From contig JBJEKJ010000099.1 of assembly GCA_051878575.1 (NCBI GenBank), positions 1-64,000 of the forward strand: 64,000 nt of DNA. Direction: 5' to 3'. The position numbers were made by a program, and so were the translations under genes. Of this stretch, positions 35,688-43,963 are shown piece by piece. Source of the DNA: CALZFJ01 sp051878575 (lineage in GTDB: Bacteria > Bacteroidota > Bacteroidia > Bacteroidales > Muribaculaceae). Under the pieces are notes generated by a model, which made no database searches, was not told where the DNA came from, and saw nothing but the letters and a program-made list of their open reading frames with translations. Each line of letters opens with the position of its first letter. Positions within the stretch are counted from its first letter, which is position 1.

Positions 35688-36683
35688 ATGAATGAATATA
35701 TAGCAAATCCCAATCGCTATGCCGACGGAATGATGAACTATCGCCAATGTGGAAACTCAGGGATAAAGCTGCCTGAGCTTACGCTTGGATTCTGGTGGAA
35801 TTTCGGCGGAGTGAACGACTATGGTGAGTCGCTTGCCAAAGTGACCTACGCTTTCGATCACGGAATCACTTGCTTCGACCTTGCCAACAACTACGGGCCG
35901 CCTTTCGGCTCGGCTGAGGAGACTTTTGGCAAAATCTACTATGAGAACATGCGCGCTCACCGCCATGAGATGATTGTGACCACCAAAGCCGGCTACAACA
36001 TGTGGGAGGGCCCATACGGCTGTGGCTCGTCGCGGAAGATGCTCATGACGAGCCTCGACGAGTCGCTGCGGCGCATGCGACTCGACTATGTCGACATATT
36101 CTACTCTCATCGCTACGACGGCTTCACGCCTATCGAGGAGACGATGCAGGCGCTTGTCGACATCGTGCGTGGCGGAAAGGCTCTATATGTGGGATTGTCG
36201 AACTATCCTGTCGACAAACTTGTGCCGGCAGTGGCCTATCTGCGCAGTCGTAACGTGAATCCGCTGATTTATCAGGGAAAATACAATATGCTCGTGCGCG
36301 ATGCCGAGGAGAGGCACTTCGACGTAATGAGTGACTTGGGTATCGGCTTCACTGCATTCTCGCCATTGGCTCAGGGAATTCTCTCGGGCAAATATGTCGA
36401 CGGCATTCCCGACGACTCGCGCGCCCACACCCAGAATCCGCTCATGAGGGGAATGATAACGCCCGAGGCAACCAAGAAGGTGCGCCTGCTGAAGTCGATA
36501 GCCGAATATCGCGGGCAGACGCTTGCACAGATGGCGCTGTCGTGGATTCTCGCAAAGCAGGTGGTGACATCGGTGATTATAGGTCCGCGCACGGTGGAGC
36601 AGATGGCCGACAGCATAGAGGCAATACGCCATGCCACATTCACTGCCGAGGAATTGATAGAGATCAACCGCGTGCTGCTATGA
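35688..36683 (+). CDS. Aldo/keto reductase
   Basis: NADPH-dependent carbonyl reductase with a TIM barrel, 331 aa, closest in look to the YghZ (L-glyceraldehyde-3-phosphate reductase) subgroup through GKIYYENMRAHRHEMIVTTKAGYNMWEGPYG-type spacing. The catalytic tetrad is visible: Asp and Tyr in FDLANNYGP, Lys in TTKAGYN and His in FYSHRYDG. The C-terminal cofactor motif is VIIGPRTVEQM. It lies 12 nt after argH and its stop overlaps the next start by 4 nt. The physiological substrate is unknown. Confidence 0.92.
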   Translation: MNEYIANPNRYADGMMNYRQCGNSGIKLPELTLGFWWNFGGVNDYGESLAKVTYAFDHGITCFDLANNYGPPFGSAEETFGKIYYENMRAHRHEMIVTTKAGYNMWEGPYGCGSSRKMLMTSLDESLRRMRLDYVDIFYSHRYDGFTPIEETMQALVDIVRGGKALYVGLSNYPVDKLVPAVAYLRSRNVNPLIYQGKYNMLVRDAEERHFDVMSDLGIGFTAFSPLAQGILSGKYVDGIPDDSRAHTQNPLMRGMITPEATKKVRLLKSIAEYRGQTLAQMALSWILAKQVVTSVIIGPRTVEQMADSIEAIRHATFTAEELIEINRVLL

Positions 36684-37180
36684 TAAGGCGATTGCTCATA
36701 ATGCTGACGATTGCCGCTATGGCAGTGGCGTGCACGAAGATCGACGACAACCACACGCCTGCCTATCAGGTGAGCATACGCCTCAACAGTGTGGGGCTGT
36801 GGAACACCTATGGCGTGCACGGGTTGGGCGAATGCCGCATTTTCAGCGTCCGCAAGAAGCTGCCTGCCAATTTCCACTTCACCGCCAACACCTATACCGG
36901 ATTTGCCGGAGTGATGCTCTTGCAGGGCTTTGACTTCACCACGCAGAGCTATGGCGTGCCGGTGGCCTTCGAGATAGCGTGTCCGGTGGAGAACCGCTAT
37001 GACGTGACGGTGGAGTTCAACTCCGAGACATTCGAGGCCGTGTGCCCGAAGTGCGGCTCGCACTATAATGTGCTCGAGGGTGGCGGGGCAGCCGTGTCGG
37101 GCCAGGCTTTCGACCGCCACTATGGCCTTACGCGCTATCGTGTGTATCCCGAGAACGGCGGCTATGTGATAACCAACTGA
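36680..37180 (+). CDS. Small lipoprotein with degenerate Rieske-like domain
   Basis: 166-aa protein with an SPII signal (IAAMAVACTK) whose ATG overlaps the aldo/keto reductase stop (ATGA). The C-terminal 65 residues look like the cluster half of a Rieske fold: Cys101 in FEIACPVEN, then CPKCGSHYNV (Cys122, Cys125), a Gly-rich turn, and LTRYRVYPENGGYVI. In true Rieske proteins the ligand pairs are CxH and CxxH; here both histidines are replaced. Either a cluster with other ligands or only the fold remains. The redox role next to an oxidoreductase is inference. Confidence 0.72.
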   Translation: MIRRLLIMLTIAAMAVACTKIDDNHTPAYQVSIRLNSVGLWNTYGVHGLGECRIFSVRKKLPANFHFTANTYTGFAGVMLLQGFDFTTQSYGVPVAFEIACPVENRYDVTVEFNSETFEAVCPKCGSHYNVLEGGGAAVSGQAFDRHYGLTRYRVYPENGGYVITN

Positions 37181-37264
37181 CGCGAGGCTGCGGCTTGCGT
37201 GATGTGTGGCATTTTTGCTAAAGAAAAAAAGGAAGAATAAATACAAACAATTGAAATATATACA

Positions 37265-39046
37265 ATGAGTAAGGCAACACTGAAAAATTTGGAGGCTTTG
37301 CGCGACGAGATGCGCCGCGTGAGTGTCAGTGCCGTGATAATTCCGGGCACCGACTATCATCAAAGTGAATATGTGAGTGATTTCTGGAAATTCCGCGACT
37401 GGGTGACGGGGTTCACAGGTAGCAATGGTACGGCGGTGGTCACTCTCGACAAAGCCGGGCTGTGGACCGACTCCCGCTACTTTCTTCAGGCCGCGCAGCA
37501 GCTTGAGGACTCGGGTGTCGACTTGCACAAGGAGGATATTCCCGGCGAGGCTACTATCACCGAGTGGCTTGCCGAGGAGCTTGGCGACGAGGACGTGCTT
37601 GCCGTGGACGGACGCTTGTTCTCTCTAATCAGGGCAAACGCGCTCGAGGAGTTTTGCGGGCGCAACGGATTCAGGTTTGCGGCCGATTTTGCTCCCGCCG
37701 ACAGAATATGGACCGGACGCCCCGAGCGCCCTATGGCCAAGGCCTTCGTGCATGAGGAGAAGTATGCCGGTGAGAGTGCGGCCTCGAAAATAGGCCGTGT
37801 GATGGCCGAGGTGGAGCGTGCCGGAGCCGACTCCATATTCCTCACCGCGCTCGACGAGATAGCGTGGACGCTCAACCTGCGTGGCTCTGACGTGGCATTC
37901 ACCCCGGTGGTGATATCCTATCTTTATCTCTCGGCCGACGAGAAAGTGCTGTTCATCGACTCGGCAAAGGTCGACGACGAGGTGGCCGCGCACCTGAAGG
38001 CTGCCGGAGTGAAGATGAGAGAATACGACGATGTGGATAAGTTCCTCGGACGTGTGTCGGTTGACACCACCGTGTTGCTCGACCCCAACTTGGTGAGCGA
38101 TGCCCTCGCTCGTGCCCTCGAGTGCTACAAGGTGTACGGCAAGTCGCCTGTGGCTGCGCTGAAGGCTTGCAAGAACGAGGTGCAGATAGCCGGAACGCGC
38201 AAGGCAATGGAGCGCGACGGCGCCGCTCTTGTGCGCCTGTTCATGTGGATTGAGGCAAATGCCGGCTCCGGTAAGTATTCTGAGCTCGACGTTTGGGAAA
38301 TGGGTAAAAAATACCGTGCCGAGAGCGACCTTTACAGGGGCGACAGCTTCGGCATGATTGCCGGCTACAAGGAGCATGGAGCCATTGTGCACTACTCGGC
38401 ATCGAAAGAGAGCGCGTCGACGCTTGCAGCCGACGGACTGCTGCTCGTGGACAGTGGCGCGCAGTATCTGGATGGCACTACCGACATCACGCGCACCGTC
38501 ACGCTCGGCAACCCTACCGCCGACGAGATTCACGACTACACACTCGTGCTTAAGGGACACCTCGCCATAGCGCGCGCTCAGTTCCCCGTCGGAACACGAG
38601 GCAGTCAGCTCGACGCCTTGGCGCGAATCTATCAGTGGGAGGAGGGTATGACTTATCTGCACGGCACCGGGCACGGTGTTGGTCACTTCCTCGGCGTGCA
38701 CGAGGGCCCGCAGAACATACGCCTCAACGAGAATCCGGCCACACTGCAACCGGGAATGATAACCAGCGATGAGCCGGGAATCTACAAGGCAGGGAAATAT
38801 GGCATACGCACCGAGAACCTTGTGCTGACGGTGCCCGGAGCGCATAGCGAGGAGTTTGGCGACTTCCTGAGGTTTGAGACGCTCACGCTGTTCCCCTACG
38901 ATGCCAAGCTGATTGACCTCTCCATGCTCTCCGACAAGGAGATAGCGCAAGTGAACGCCTATCACAAGATGGTGCGCGAGCGCCTCACTCCCTATCTGAA
39001 CGCCGATGAGGCCGCTTGGCTTGCCGAGAAGACTAAGGAACTATAA
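37265..39046 (+). CDS. Aminopeptidase P family (M24B) Xaa-Pro peptidase
   Basis: Removes N-terminal residues preceding proline; cytoplasmic, 593 aa, the long three-domain form. Two creatinase-like N-terminal domains (start to about residue 300; IPGTDYHQSEYV, GFTGSNGTAVVT) precede the pita-bread catalytic domain. Metal ligands are in LLVDSGAQYLDGTTDITRTV (two Asp), HGTGHGVGHFLGVHEGP (His) and TSDEPGIYKAGKYGIRTEN (two Glu). It is followed by the carbonic anhydrase gene after 24 nt. Confidence 0.95.
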   Translation: MSKATLKNLEALRDEMRRVSVSAVIIPGTDYHQSEYVSDFWKFRDWVTGFTGSNGTAVVTLDKAGLWTDSRYFLQAAQQLEDSGVDLHKEDIPGEATITEWLAEELGDEDVLAVDGRLFSLIRANALEEFCGRNGFRFAADFAPADRIWTGRPERPMAKAFVHEEKYAGESAASKIGRVMAEVERAGADSIFLTALDEIAWTLNLRGSDVAFTPVVISYLYLSADEKVLFIDSAKVDDEVAAHLKAAGVKMREYDDVDKFLGRVSVDTTVLLDPNLVSDALARALECYKVYGKSPVAALKACKNEVQIAGTRKAMERDGAALVRLFMWIEANAGSGKYSELDVWEMGKKYRAESDLYRGDSFGMIAGYKEHGAIVHYSASKESASTLAADGLLLVDSGAQYLDGTTDITRTVTLGNPTADEIHDYTLVLKGHLAIARAQFPVGTRGSQLDALARIYQWEEGMTYLHGTGHGVGHFLGVHEGPQNIRLNENPATLQPGMITSDEPGIYKAGKYGIRTENLVLTVPGAHSEEFGDFLRFETLTLFPYDAKLIDLSMLSDKEIAQVNAYHKMVRERLTPYLNADEAAWLAEKTKEL

Positions 39047-39070
39047 ACAACGGAAAAAAGTGAGAAAAAT

Positions 39071-39589
39071 ATGGCACTAATAAAATCAGTGAGAGGGTTT
39101 ACCCCAAAGATGGGCAAGGATTGCTTCCTTGCTGAGAATGCTACCATAATAGGCGACGTGACGATGGGCGACGAGTGCAGCGTGTGGTTCAACACCGTGC
39201 TGCGCGGCGACGTGAACACCATCACCATTGGCAATCGCGTGAATATTCAGGACGGGTCGGTGCTGCACACGCTTTATGAGAAATCGACTATCGAGATAGG
39301 CAACGACGTGTCAATTGGCCACAATGTGACCATACACGGAGCAAAAGTGTGCGATTTCGCATTAATTGGCATGGGCAGCGTGCTGCTCGACCATGCCGAG
39401 GTGGGCGAGGGCGCCATCGTGGCAGCCGGAAGCGTAGTCACCGGCAAGACGAAAATCGGCCCCAACGAGTTATGGGCAGGTGCTCCGGCCAAGTTCATCA
39501 AGATGGTTGACCCGGCGCAGGCAAAGGAAATCAACGTGAAGATAGCCAAGAACTATCTCATGTACTCCAAGTGGTACGACGAGGACTAA
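39071..39589 (+). CDS. Gamma carbonic anhydrase family protein
   Basis: Trimeric left-handed beta-helix hexapeptide protein, 172 aa. It matches the YrdA/PaaY/CaiE gamma-carbonic-anhydrase group: LRGDVNTITIGNRVNIQDGSVLH-type repeats, with candidate zinc ligands in VLHTLYE, SIGHNVTIHG. Many members of this group hydrate CO2 weakly or have no shown activity, so the catalytic claim is moderate. It is probably co-transcribed with the M24B peptidase and ends at a strong bidirectional hairpin. Confidence 0.9.
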   Translation: MALIKSVRGFTPKMGKDCFLAENATIIGDVTMGDECSVWFNTVLRGDVNTITIGNRVNIQDGSVLHTLYEKSTIEIGNDVSIGHNVTIHGAKVCDFALIGMGSVLLDHAEVGEGAIVAAGSVVTGKTKIGPNELWAGAPAKFIKMVDPAQAKEINVKIAKNYLMYSKWYDED

Positions 39590-39661
39590 GCGCGCCACCT
39601 ATGGAAGCGCCGCAAGTCGAAGCCGACGGCGATGCCCGCCCCAAAGTGAGGCAATAACAAT

Positions 39662-39689
39662 AGAGGCAGCTCACCCCTGAGCTGCCTCT
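39662..39689. terminator. Hairpin between convergent genes
   Basis: A perfect 12-bp stem (39662-39673 with 39678-39689) closes on a CCCC tetraloop. It lies between two convergent genes (39589 and 39721) and probably ends both transcripts, although T-tracts are short. Confidence 0.75.
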
Positions 39690-39720
39690 TAATATCTGCC
39701 ACATAGATAAGATTGAATGA

Positions 39721-40446
39721 TTATATAAATCCCGCTAATTGCCGCTCCATACACATAACCTCATATTGTCTGGATATGTCCTCGTAGGAATGGAACTTCA
39801 CTCTATTTTTAATATCTTTGAATGCCGTTCGGCTCATTACCTTCTCAAATTGCTCTCGTCTATTACAAGGAGCAACAATTATGAATCGGCTGTTGAAGTC
39901 TTGAAGATCGCAGAATTTTATTACTGAGTTTTGTATATCAGTTGAGTGCTCTATCTCAAAGAAGCTATTAGGCATTTTGCGCTCGTTAAACCAAATGACA
40001 TCAATGGTGCGAGCTCGATTTATCAAATTGTCATACGAAAATTTGGGGATTTGAACGGTTGAGCAGATTTCTATCAAAGGCTTGTCCAAAAACAACTTGT
40101 TTTGGTCTTGTGCAGGCACAAATGTGGTGAAATTTTTCATATTGCCTATTGCAGTGACAAGACCTTGGTAGTAGCCGTGAGTAAATATCTCGTGGGGCTT
40201 TATTTCTTTGGTCCCTAAATTGAATTTACCGAGCACTTCTTCTCTGCAATCTTCCAAGGCCCACAATCCGGGTTGAATCTTGAATATTTCTTTTGAAAGC
40301 TGAACTATTTGGCGGATTGAAGCCTGTGGGGTTTTTGTTGCCCATGATGATGTGTCAACGAGATTATATAGGCTTCCGAGTGTAGCGTAGCCTCCATTCT
40401 TTCGCAGGGCATCGATGACTTGTTGCTTTTGTGTTTGTTTTGCCAT
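39721..40446 (-). CDS. Winged-helix protein with possible PD-(D/E)XK nuclease core
   Basis: 241-aa protein I do not recognise with certainty. Residues 1 to about 65 look like a HARE-HTH-type winged helix (QVIDALRKNGGYATLGSLY, IFKIQPGLWAL), a module often attached to restriction enzymes and chromatin proteins. A second domain has TFVPAQDQNK, then RTIDVIWFNE and SFFEIEHSTDIQNSV, in which Asp149, Glu164 and Glu166 could form an altered PD-(D/E)XK site. Codon use is AT-richer than in neighbours. No methyltransferase is adjacent. An orphan restriction-like nuclease is my best guess. Confidence 0.6.
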   Translation of the reverse strand: MAKQTQKQQVIDALRKNGGYATLGSLYNLVDTSSWATKTPQASIRQIVQLSKEIFKIQPGLWALEDCREEVLGKFNLGTKEIKPHEIFTHGYYQGLVTAIGNMKNFTTFVPAQDQNKLFLDKPLIEICSTVQIPKFSYDNLINRARTIDVIWFNERKMPNSFFEIEHSTDIQNSVIKFCDLQDFNSRFIIVAPCNRREQFEKVMSRTAFKDIKNRVKFHSYEDISRQYEVMCMERQLAGFI

Positions 40447-40468
40447 TGCTGTGGGGGATTGGTGGGGA

Positions 40469-41311
40469 TTAGTGGGGGAGGGTTTCGCGGGCGGTTTTCA
40501 GCATGTGGGTGGGGAGCGAGCCTCCGCGCCGGTCGGGTGCGGGACCTATCATGTGATTGCCGCTGTTGCTCCTTAAGTTGTCGATTATGCCGAGTATGGC
40601 CCCGCCCAAATCCACGCCGAAGGAGTGCTTGCCGAGTTTGAATGATGGTGCCACGATGGGCATCATCGTCCAGCGGTTCATGAAAGGATCGAACATGCGC
40701 CTCACGCCGAGCTCCAAGCCGAAGGCTGATCCCGTCTGATACCGTATCGAGCCTCCGAAGCAGGAGTGGTTCATATAGGGTATTGCCGCGGGCGAGTCGA
40801 ATGGGTTGCCGGCTGAATAGTTGCCAAACACGCTAAGCGACAGCCGCTCGTTGATGTGATAGGTGATGCTGCCCGATACGCCGAAGTCGTTGTATAGATT
40901 TCTGTTGACGTGGTATTTGTAGCCCGATATCGCGCCGGTGAGTGTCAGGCTGCCGAGGTTTTGAGCAATGCCTATCGTGGCGCTGCCGAAATTGCCCAAT
41001 CCCGGCATCGACGTGTAATTCCCGTAGCCGAATGTGCTGCCGTCAAGTCTGCCCGTGTGGAGGCTTTCATTGAGCCTGAGGGCTTGAGGCTGGTGTAATG
41101 CCGGCCTGTTGCCGCCGAAGTCACGGACGGGACTGGTGCCTATGCCGTCGTAGCTTATAGTGTCGGGCAGAAAGAGCGAGTCGGGCAAGGTAAGCTGCTC
41201 ATACGGCAATGTCTTGCTGCCGGCGATGCCGGTAGACGTGTCTTGCGCCTGCATGGAGGCCGGGGCACACATCATCATGCAACAGATTGACAGAAATACG
41301 GGATTTTTCAT
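40469..41311 (-). CDS. Secreted protein, probable outer-membrane beta-barrel
   Basis: 280-aa exported protein with signal peptide MKNPVFLSICCMMMCAPASMQAQ. After a linker (residues 25-95) the chain alternates short Gly/aromatic beta-strands (SLTLTGAISGYKY, GSITYHINERLSLSVFGNY, FGGSIRYQTGSAFGLELGV), typical of a small outer-membrane barrel. The last 35 residues are polar and do not end in the usual terminal aromatic, so the barrel is inferred. No named family recognised. It is immediately upstream of and on the same strand as the winged-helix gene (22 nt gap). Confidence 0.68.
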   Translation of the reverse strand: MKNPVFLSICCMMMCAPASMQAQDTSTGIAGSKTLPYEQLTLPDSLFLPDTISYDGIGTSPVRDFGGNRPALHQPQALRLNESLHTGRLDGSTFGYGNYTSMPGLGNFGSATIGIAQNLGSLTLTGAISGYKYHVNRNLYNDFGVSGSITYHINERLSLSVFGNYSAGNPFDSPAAIPYMNHSCFGGSIRYQTGSAFGLELGVRRMFDPFMNRWTMMPIVAPSFKLGKHSFGVDLGGAILGIIDNLRSNSGNHMIGPAPDRRGGSLPTHMLKTARETLPH

Positions 41312-41412
41312 CGCTCATCGACTTTTTCTCAGCTAAATTACAACTTTTTTTCTGAATTTGCTCTCAGTTTGACATACTTTGTGTAAATTTGTGAGTTACT
41401 TATTCTGAAATT

Positions 41413-41685
41413 ATGGAATTGACTTCGATTATAGGCTATGTGGCAACCGTTTTATTGGTTTTGGGCTACTTGCCGCAGATGGTGAGGACTCTTCGCACCC
41501 GCTCGACCGACGACATAGCGATGGGGACGTTCTCCATGATGGGGCTTGGCGCACTGCTTTTTGCGGTGCAGGGTGCCATGACGGGTAATTATCCGCTTTT
41601 TGTGGCCAACGTGCTCACCACTATCATGAGCTCGGTGATTTTTGGCATAAAAATCTACAATGATTTTTTCAGGAATAGAAAGTGA
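41413..41685 (+). CDS. SemiSWEET family sugar transporter
   Basis: 90-aa membrane protein with three transmembrane helices, the bacterial half-size SWEET that dimerises to move sugars by facilitated diffusion. The PQ-loop motif is in VLGYLPQMVRTLRTRSTDDI, and a paired Asn sits in GNYPLFVANVLTTIMS. The length and layout match characterised SemiSWEETs. A TAAATTTG -7-like box (41384-41391) lies just upstream, with TTTG spaced 23 nt rather than 20. The sugar is unknown. Confidence 0.9.
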   Translation: MELTSIIGYVATVLLVLGYLPQMVRTLRTRSTDDIAMGTFSMMGLGALLFAVQGAMTGNYPLFVANVLTTIMSSVIFGIKIYNDFFRNRK

Positions 41686-41785
41686 CGGTAGTTGTGGCGA
41701 TGCGGGCGCATGACAGGGCTTGTGTCGGGAGCAACAACAGAGACAATAAATTATAGGCAAATCAAAACTAAGTGTAATATTAAAT

Positions 41786-42526
41786 ATGTCAGGAGCAGCA
41801 AAGTCGGACAGCATTGTCATTATACCGACGTATAATGAGAAGGAGAATATCGCCAATATCATCGATGCCGTGTTGTCGCTAAGTCAGCCGTTTGATGTAT
41901 TGGTGATTGATGATAACTCGCCCGATGGCACGGCATTTATCGTGCAGGACGTTATGAAGGATCACCCGGGGCGTGTGCATCTGTTGCAGCGAGAGGGAAA
42001 GCTCGGTCTCGGCACTGCCTATATTGCCGGCTTCAAGTGGGCTTTGGAGCGCGACTATGAGTATGTCATTGAGATGGATGCCGACTTCTCCCACAATCCC
42101 AACGACTTGATTCCGCTGCGTGAGGCATGCCACGACGGTGATGCCGACTTGTCGGTTGGCTCGCGCTATATCACCGGAGTGAACGTGGTGAACTGGCCTA
42201 TGGGGCGTGTGATAATGTCGTATTACGCAAGTGCCTACGTGCGTATGGTCACAGGAATGAATGTGCGCGACACCACTGCCGGTTTCGTGTGCTACTCGCG
42301 CCGCGTGCTCGAGCGCATCGATCTCGACAAGGTGGAGTTTAAGGGCTATGCTTTCCAGATTGAGATGAAGTTCACGGCCTATAAGTTGGGCTTCAAGATA
42401 AAGGAGGTGCCTATAATCTTCGTGAACCGTGTGCTCGGCACGAGCAAGATGAACTCGAGCATATTCGGCGAGGCCGTGTTTGGAGTCGTTAAGCTGAAGG
42501 TAGCGAGCTGGTTCAGGAAATATTGA
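41786..42526 (+). CDS. Polyprenol-phosphate mannosyltransferase-like GT2
   Basis: Dolichyl/polyprenyl-phosphate mannose synthase-like glycosyltransferase, 246 aa, without a membrane domain. Motifs are IIPTYNEKENI, VIDDNSPDGTA, the DxD-type EMDADFSHNP and VGSRYITGV, and the acceptor-lipid region DTTAGFVCYSR. Such enzymes make the lipid-linked sugar donor for periplasmic glycosylation. In Bacteroidetes this could support O-glycosylation of exported proteins, which is inference. It precedes dihydroorotase by 43 nt, a conserved pairing in Bacteroidales. Confidence 0.93.
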   Translation: MSGAAKSDSIVIIPTYNEKENIANIIDAVLSLSQPFDVLVIDDNSPDGTAFIVQDVMKDHPGRVHLLQREGKLGLGTAYIAGFKWALERDYEYVIEMDADFSHNPNDLIPLREACHDGDADLSVGSRYITGVNVVNWPMGRVIMSYYASAYVRMVTGMNVRDTTAGFVCYSRRVLERIDLDKVEFKGYAFQIEMKFTAYKLGFKIKEVPIIFVNRVLGTSKMNSSIFGEAVFGVVKLKVASWFRKY

Positions 42527-42569
42527 TATCTTCCTATAATTAACTAAAACTAAATCACGATATAGCTAT

Positions 42570-43919
42570 ATGGGCCGTCAGTTGCTTTACAATGCCCTGA
42601 TAGTTAACGAGGGGCGTAAATATAATGGATATGTGGTGATCGATGGCGACAAGATTGCGGCAGTGGGGGAGAATGATCCGTCGGATGCTGTGGTGTCGTC
42701 GTGTGGCAAGGCCGAAGATTTGCGTGGGGCGCTACTGATTCCGGGGGTTATCGACGATCAGGTACATTTCCGCGAGCCGGGACTGACCCACAAGGCCGAT
42801 ATTGCCTCCGAGAGCCGTGCCGCGGTGGCAGGAGGAGTGACGTCGTTCATGGATATGCCAAACACCGTGCCGCAGACCACGACACTCGAGGCTTTGGAGG
42901 CGAAATTCGAGCGTGCCGCGGCAACGTCGGTTGCCAATTTCAGTTTCAATATCGGGGCTACCAACGACAATATCGATGTGCTGAGGCGTGTCGACTTCAG
43001 CCGTGTGTGTGGAGTGAAGGCGTTTCTCGGCTCGTCGACAGGCAATATGCTCGTCGACGACAGTGAGGCATTGCGGCGGCTTTTCGGCGAAATCGATGCT
43101 GTGATTGCCGTTCACTCCGAGGATGAGGCGATAATCCTCGCCAATCGCGACCACTATGTGGCCGAGCGTGGCGACGACCTCCCGGTGGAGCTGCACCCAC
43201 TCATACGCAGCGAGGAGGCGTGCTATGTGTCGACCGAGCGTGCCGTTCGCCTTGCCGAGCGCTATGGCACCCGTCTGCATGTGTTTCATGTGTCGACGGC
43301 GCGCGAGCTGTCGCTTTTCAGCGATGCCCCGCTTGCCTCCAAGAAGATTACCGCCGAGGTGTGCGTGCATCACTTGTGGTTCAGCGATAATGACTATGCG
43401 CGGTTGGGCAGTAGAATAAAGTGCAATCCGGCAATAAAGACGCTTGCCGACCGTGATGCACTGCGCAGGGGGCTGAACATGGGCCTTCTCGACGTTGTGG
43501 CTACCGACCACGCTCCGCATCTGCTCAGCGATAAGCAGGGCAACTGCCTAAAAGCGGCTTCGGGAATGCCTCTCGTGCAGTTCTCGCTTATTGCGATGCT
43601 CGAGATGGCGCGCGACGGCGTGTTCAGCGTGGAGAAAGTGGTTGAAAAGATGTGCCACGCTCCTGCCGAGCTTTATCGCATCGACCGCAGGGGATTTATC
43701 CGTGAGGGCTATTATGCCGACCTTGCTGTGGTGAGGGAGGACGCCGCAGGGAGCGTCGTCACGGCTGCCGATGTGCTTTCGAAGTGCGGATGGTCGCCAT
43801 TCGAGGGCACGACCATGCACCATCGGGTGGCGCGCACCTATGTGAATGGAGAGGAAGCCTACTCCGACGGACGTGTGAACGATGCCGTGCGAGGCAGGCG
43901 TCTCACATTCATCCGATAG
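42570..43919 (+). CDS. pyrC: Dihydroorotase
   Basis: Third step of pyrimidine synthesis, cyclising carbamoyl-aspartate to dihydroorotate; amidohydrolase fold, 449 aa. The metal motif reads IDDQVHFREPGLTH: the first His of the usual HxH is Gln, as I recall for the Porphyromonas enzyme. The carboxylated-lysine region is GVKAFLGSSTGNML. Later motifs are VHSEDEAII, HVFHVSTAREL and ATDHAPH. Co-oriented with the GT2. The assignment to PyrC rather than AllB rests on genomic habit and length. Confidence 0.92.
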   Translation: MGRQLLYNALIVNEGRKYNGYVVIDGDKIAAVGENDPSDAVVSSCGKAEDLRGALLIPGVIDDQVHFREPGLTHKADIASESRAAVAGGVTSFMDMPNTVPQTTTLEALEAKFERAAATSVANFSFNIGATNDNIDVLRRVDFSRVCGVKAFLGSSTGNMLVDDSEALRRLFGEIDAVIAVHSEDEAIILANRDHYVAERGDDLPVELHPLIRSEEACYVSTERAVRLAERYGTRLHVFHVSTARELSLFSDAPLASKKITAEVCVHHLWFSDNDYARLGSRIKCNPAIKTLADRDALRRGLNMGLLDVVATDHAPHLLSDKQGNCLKAASGMPLVQFSLIAMLEMARDGVFSVEKVVEKMCHAPAELYRIDRRGFIREGYYADLAVVREDAAGSVVTAADVLSKCGWSPFEGTTMHHRVARTYVNGEEAYSDGRVNDAVRGRRLTFIR

Positions 43920-43963
43920 ATAGGGAGAATCTAATTACTTACTTAATTAAATAGAGTGTGTTT

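Noticed and set aside
43958..43963. GTG start two codons upstream for the C10 protease
   Set aside because: The ATG at 43964 gives the typical MRK signal peptide seen in the other T9SS proteins of this window.
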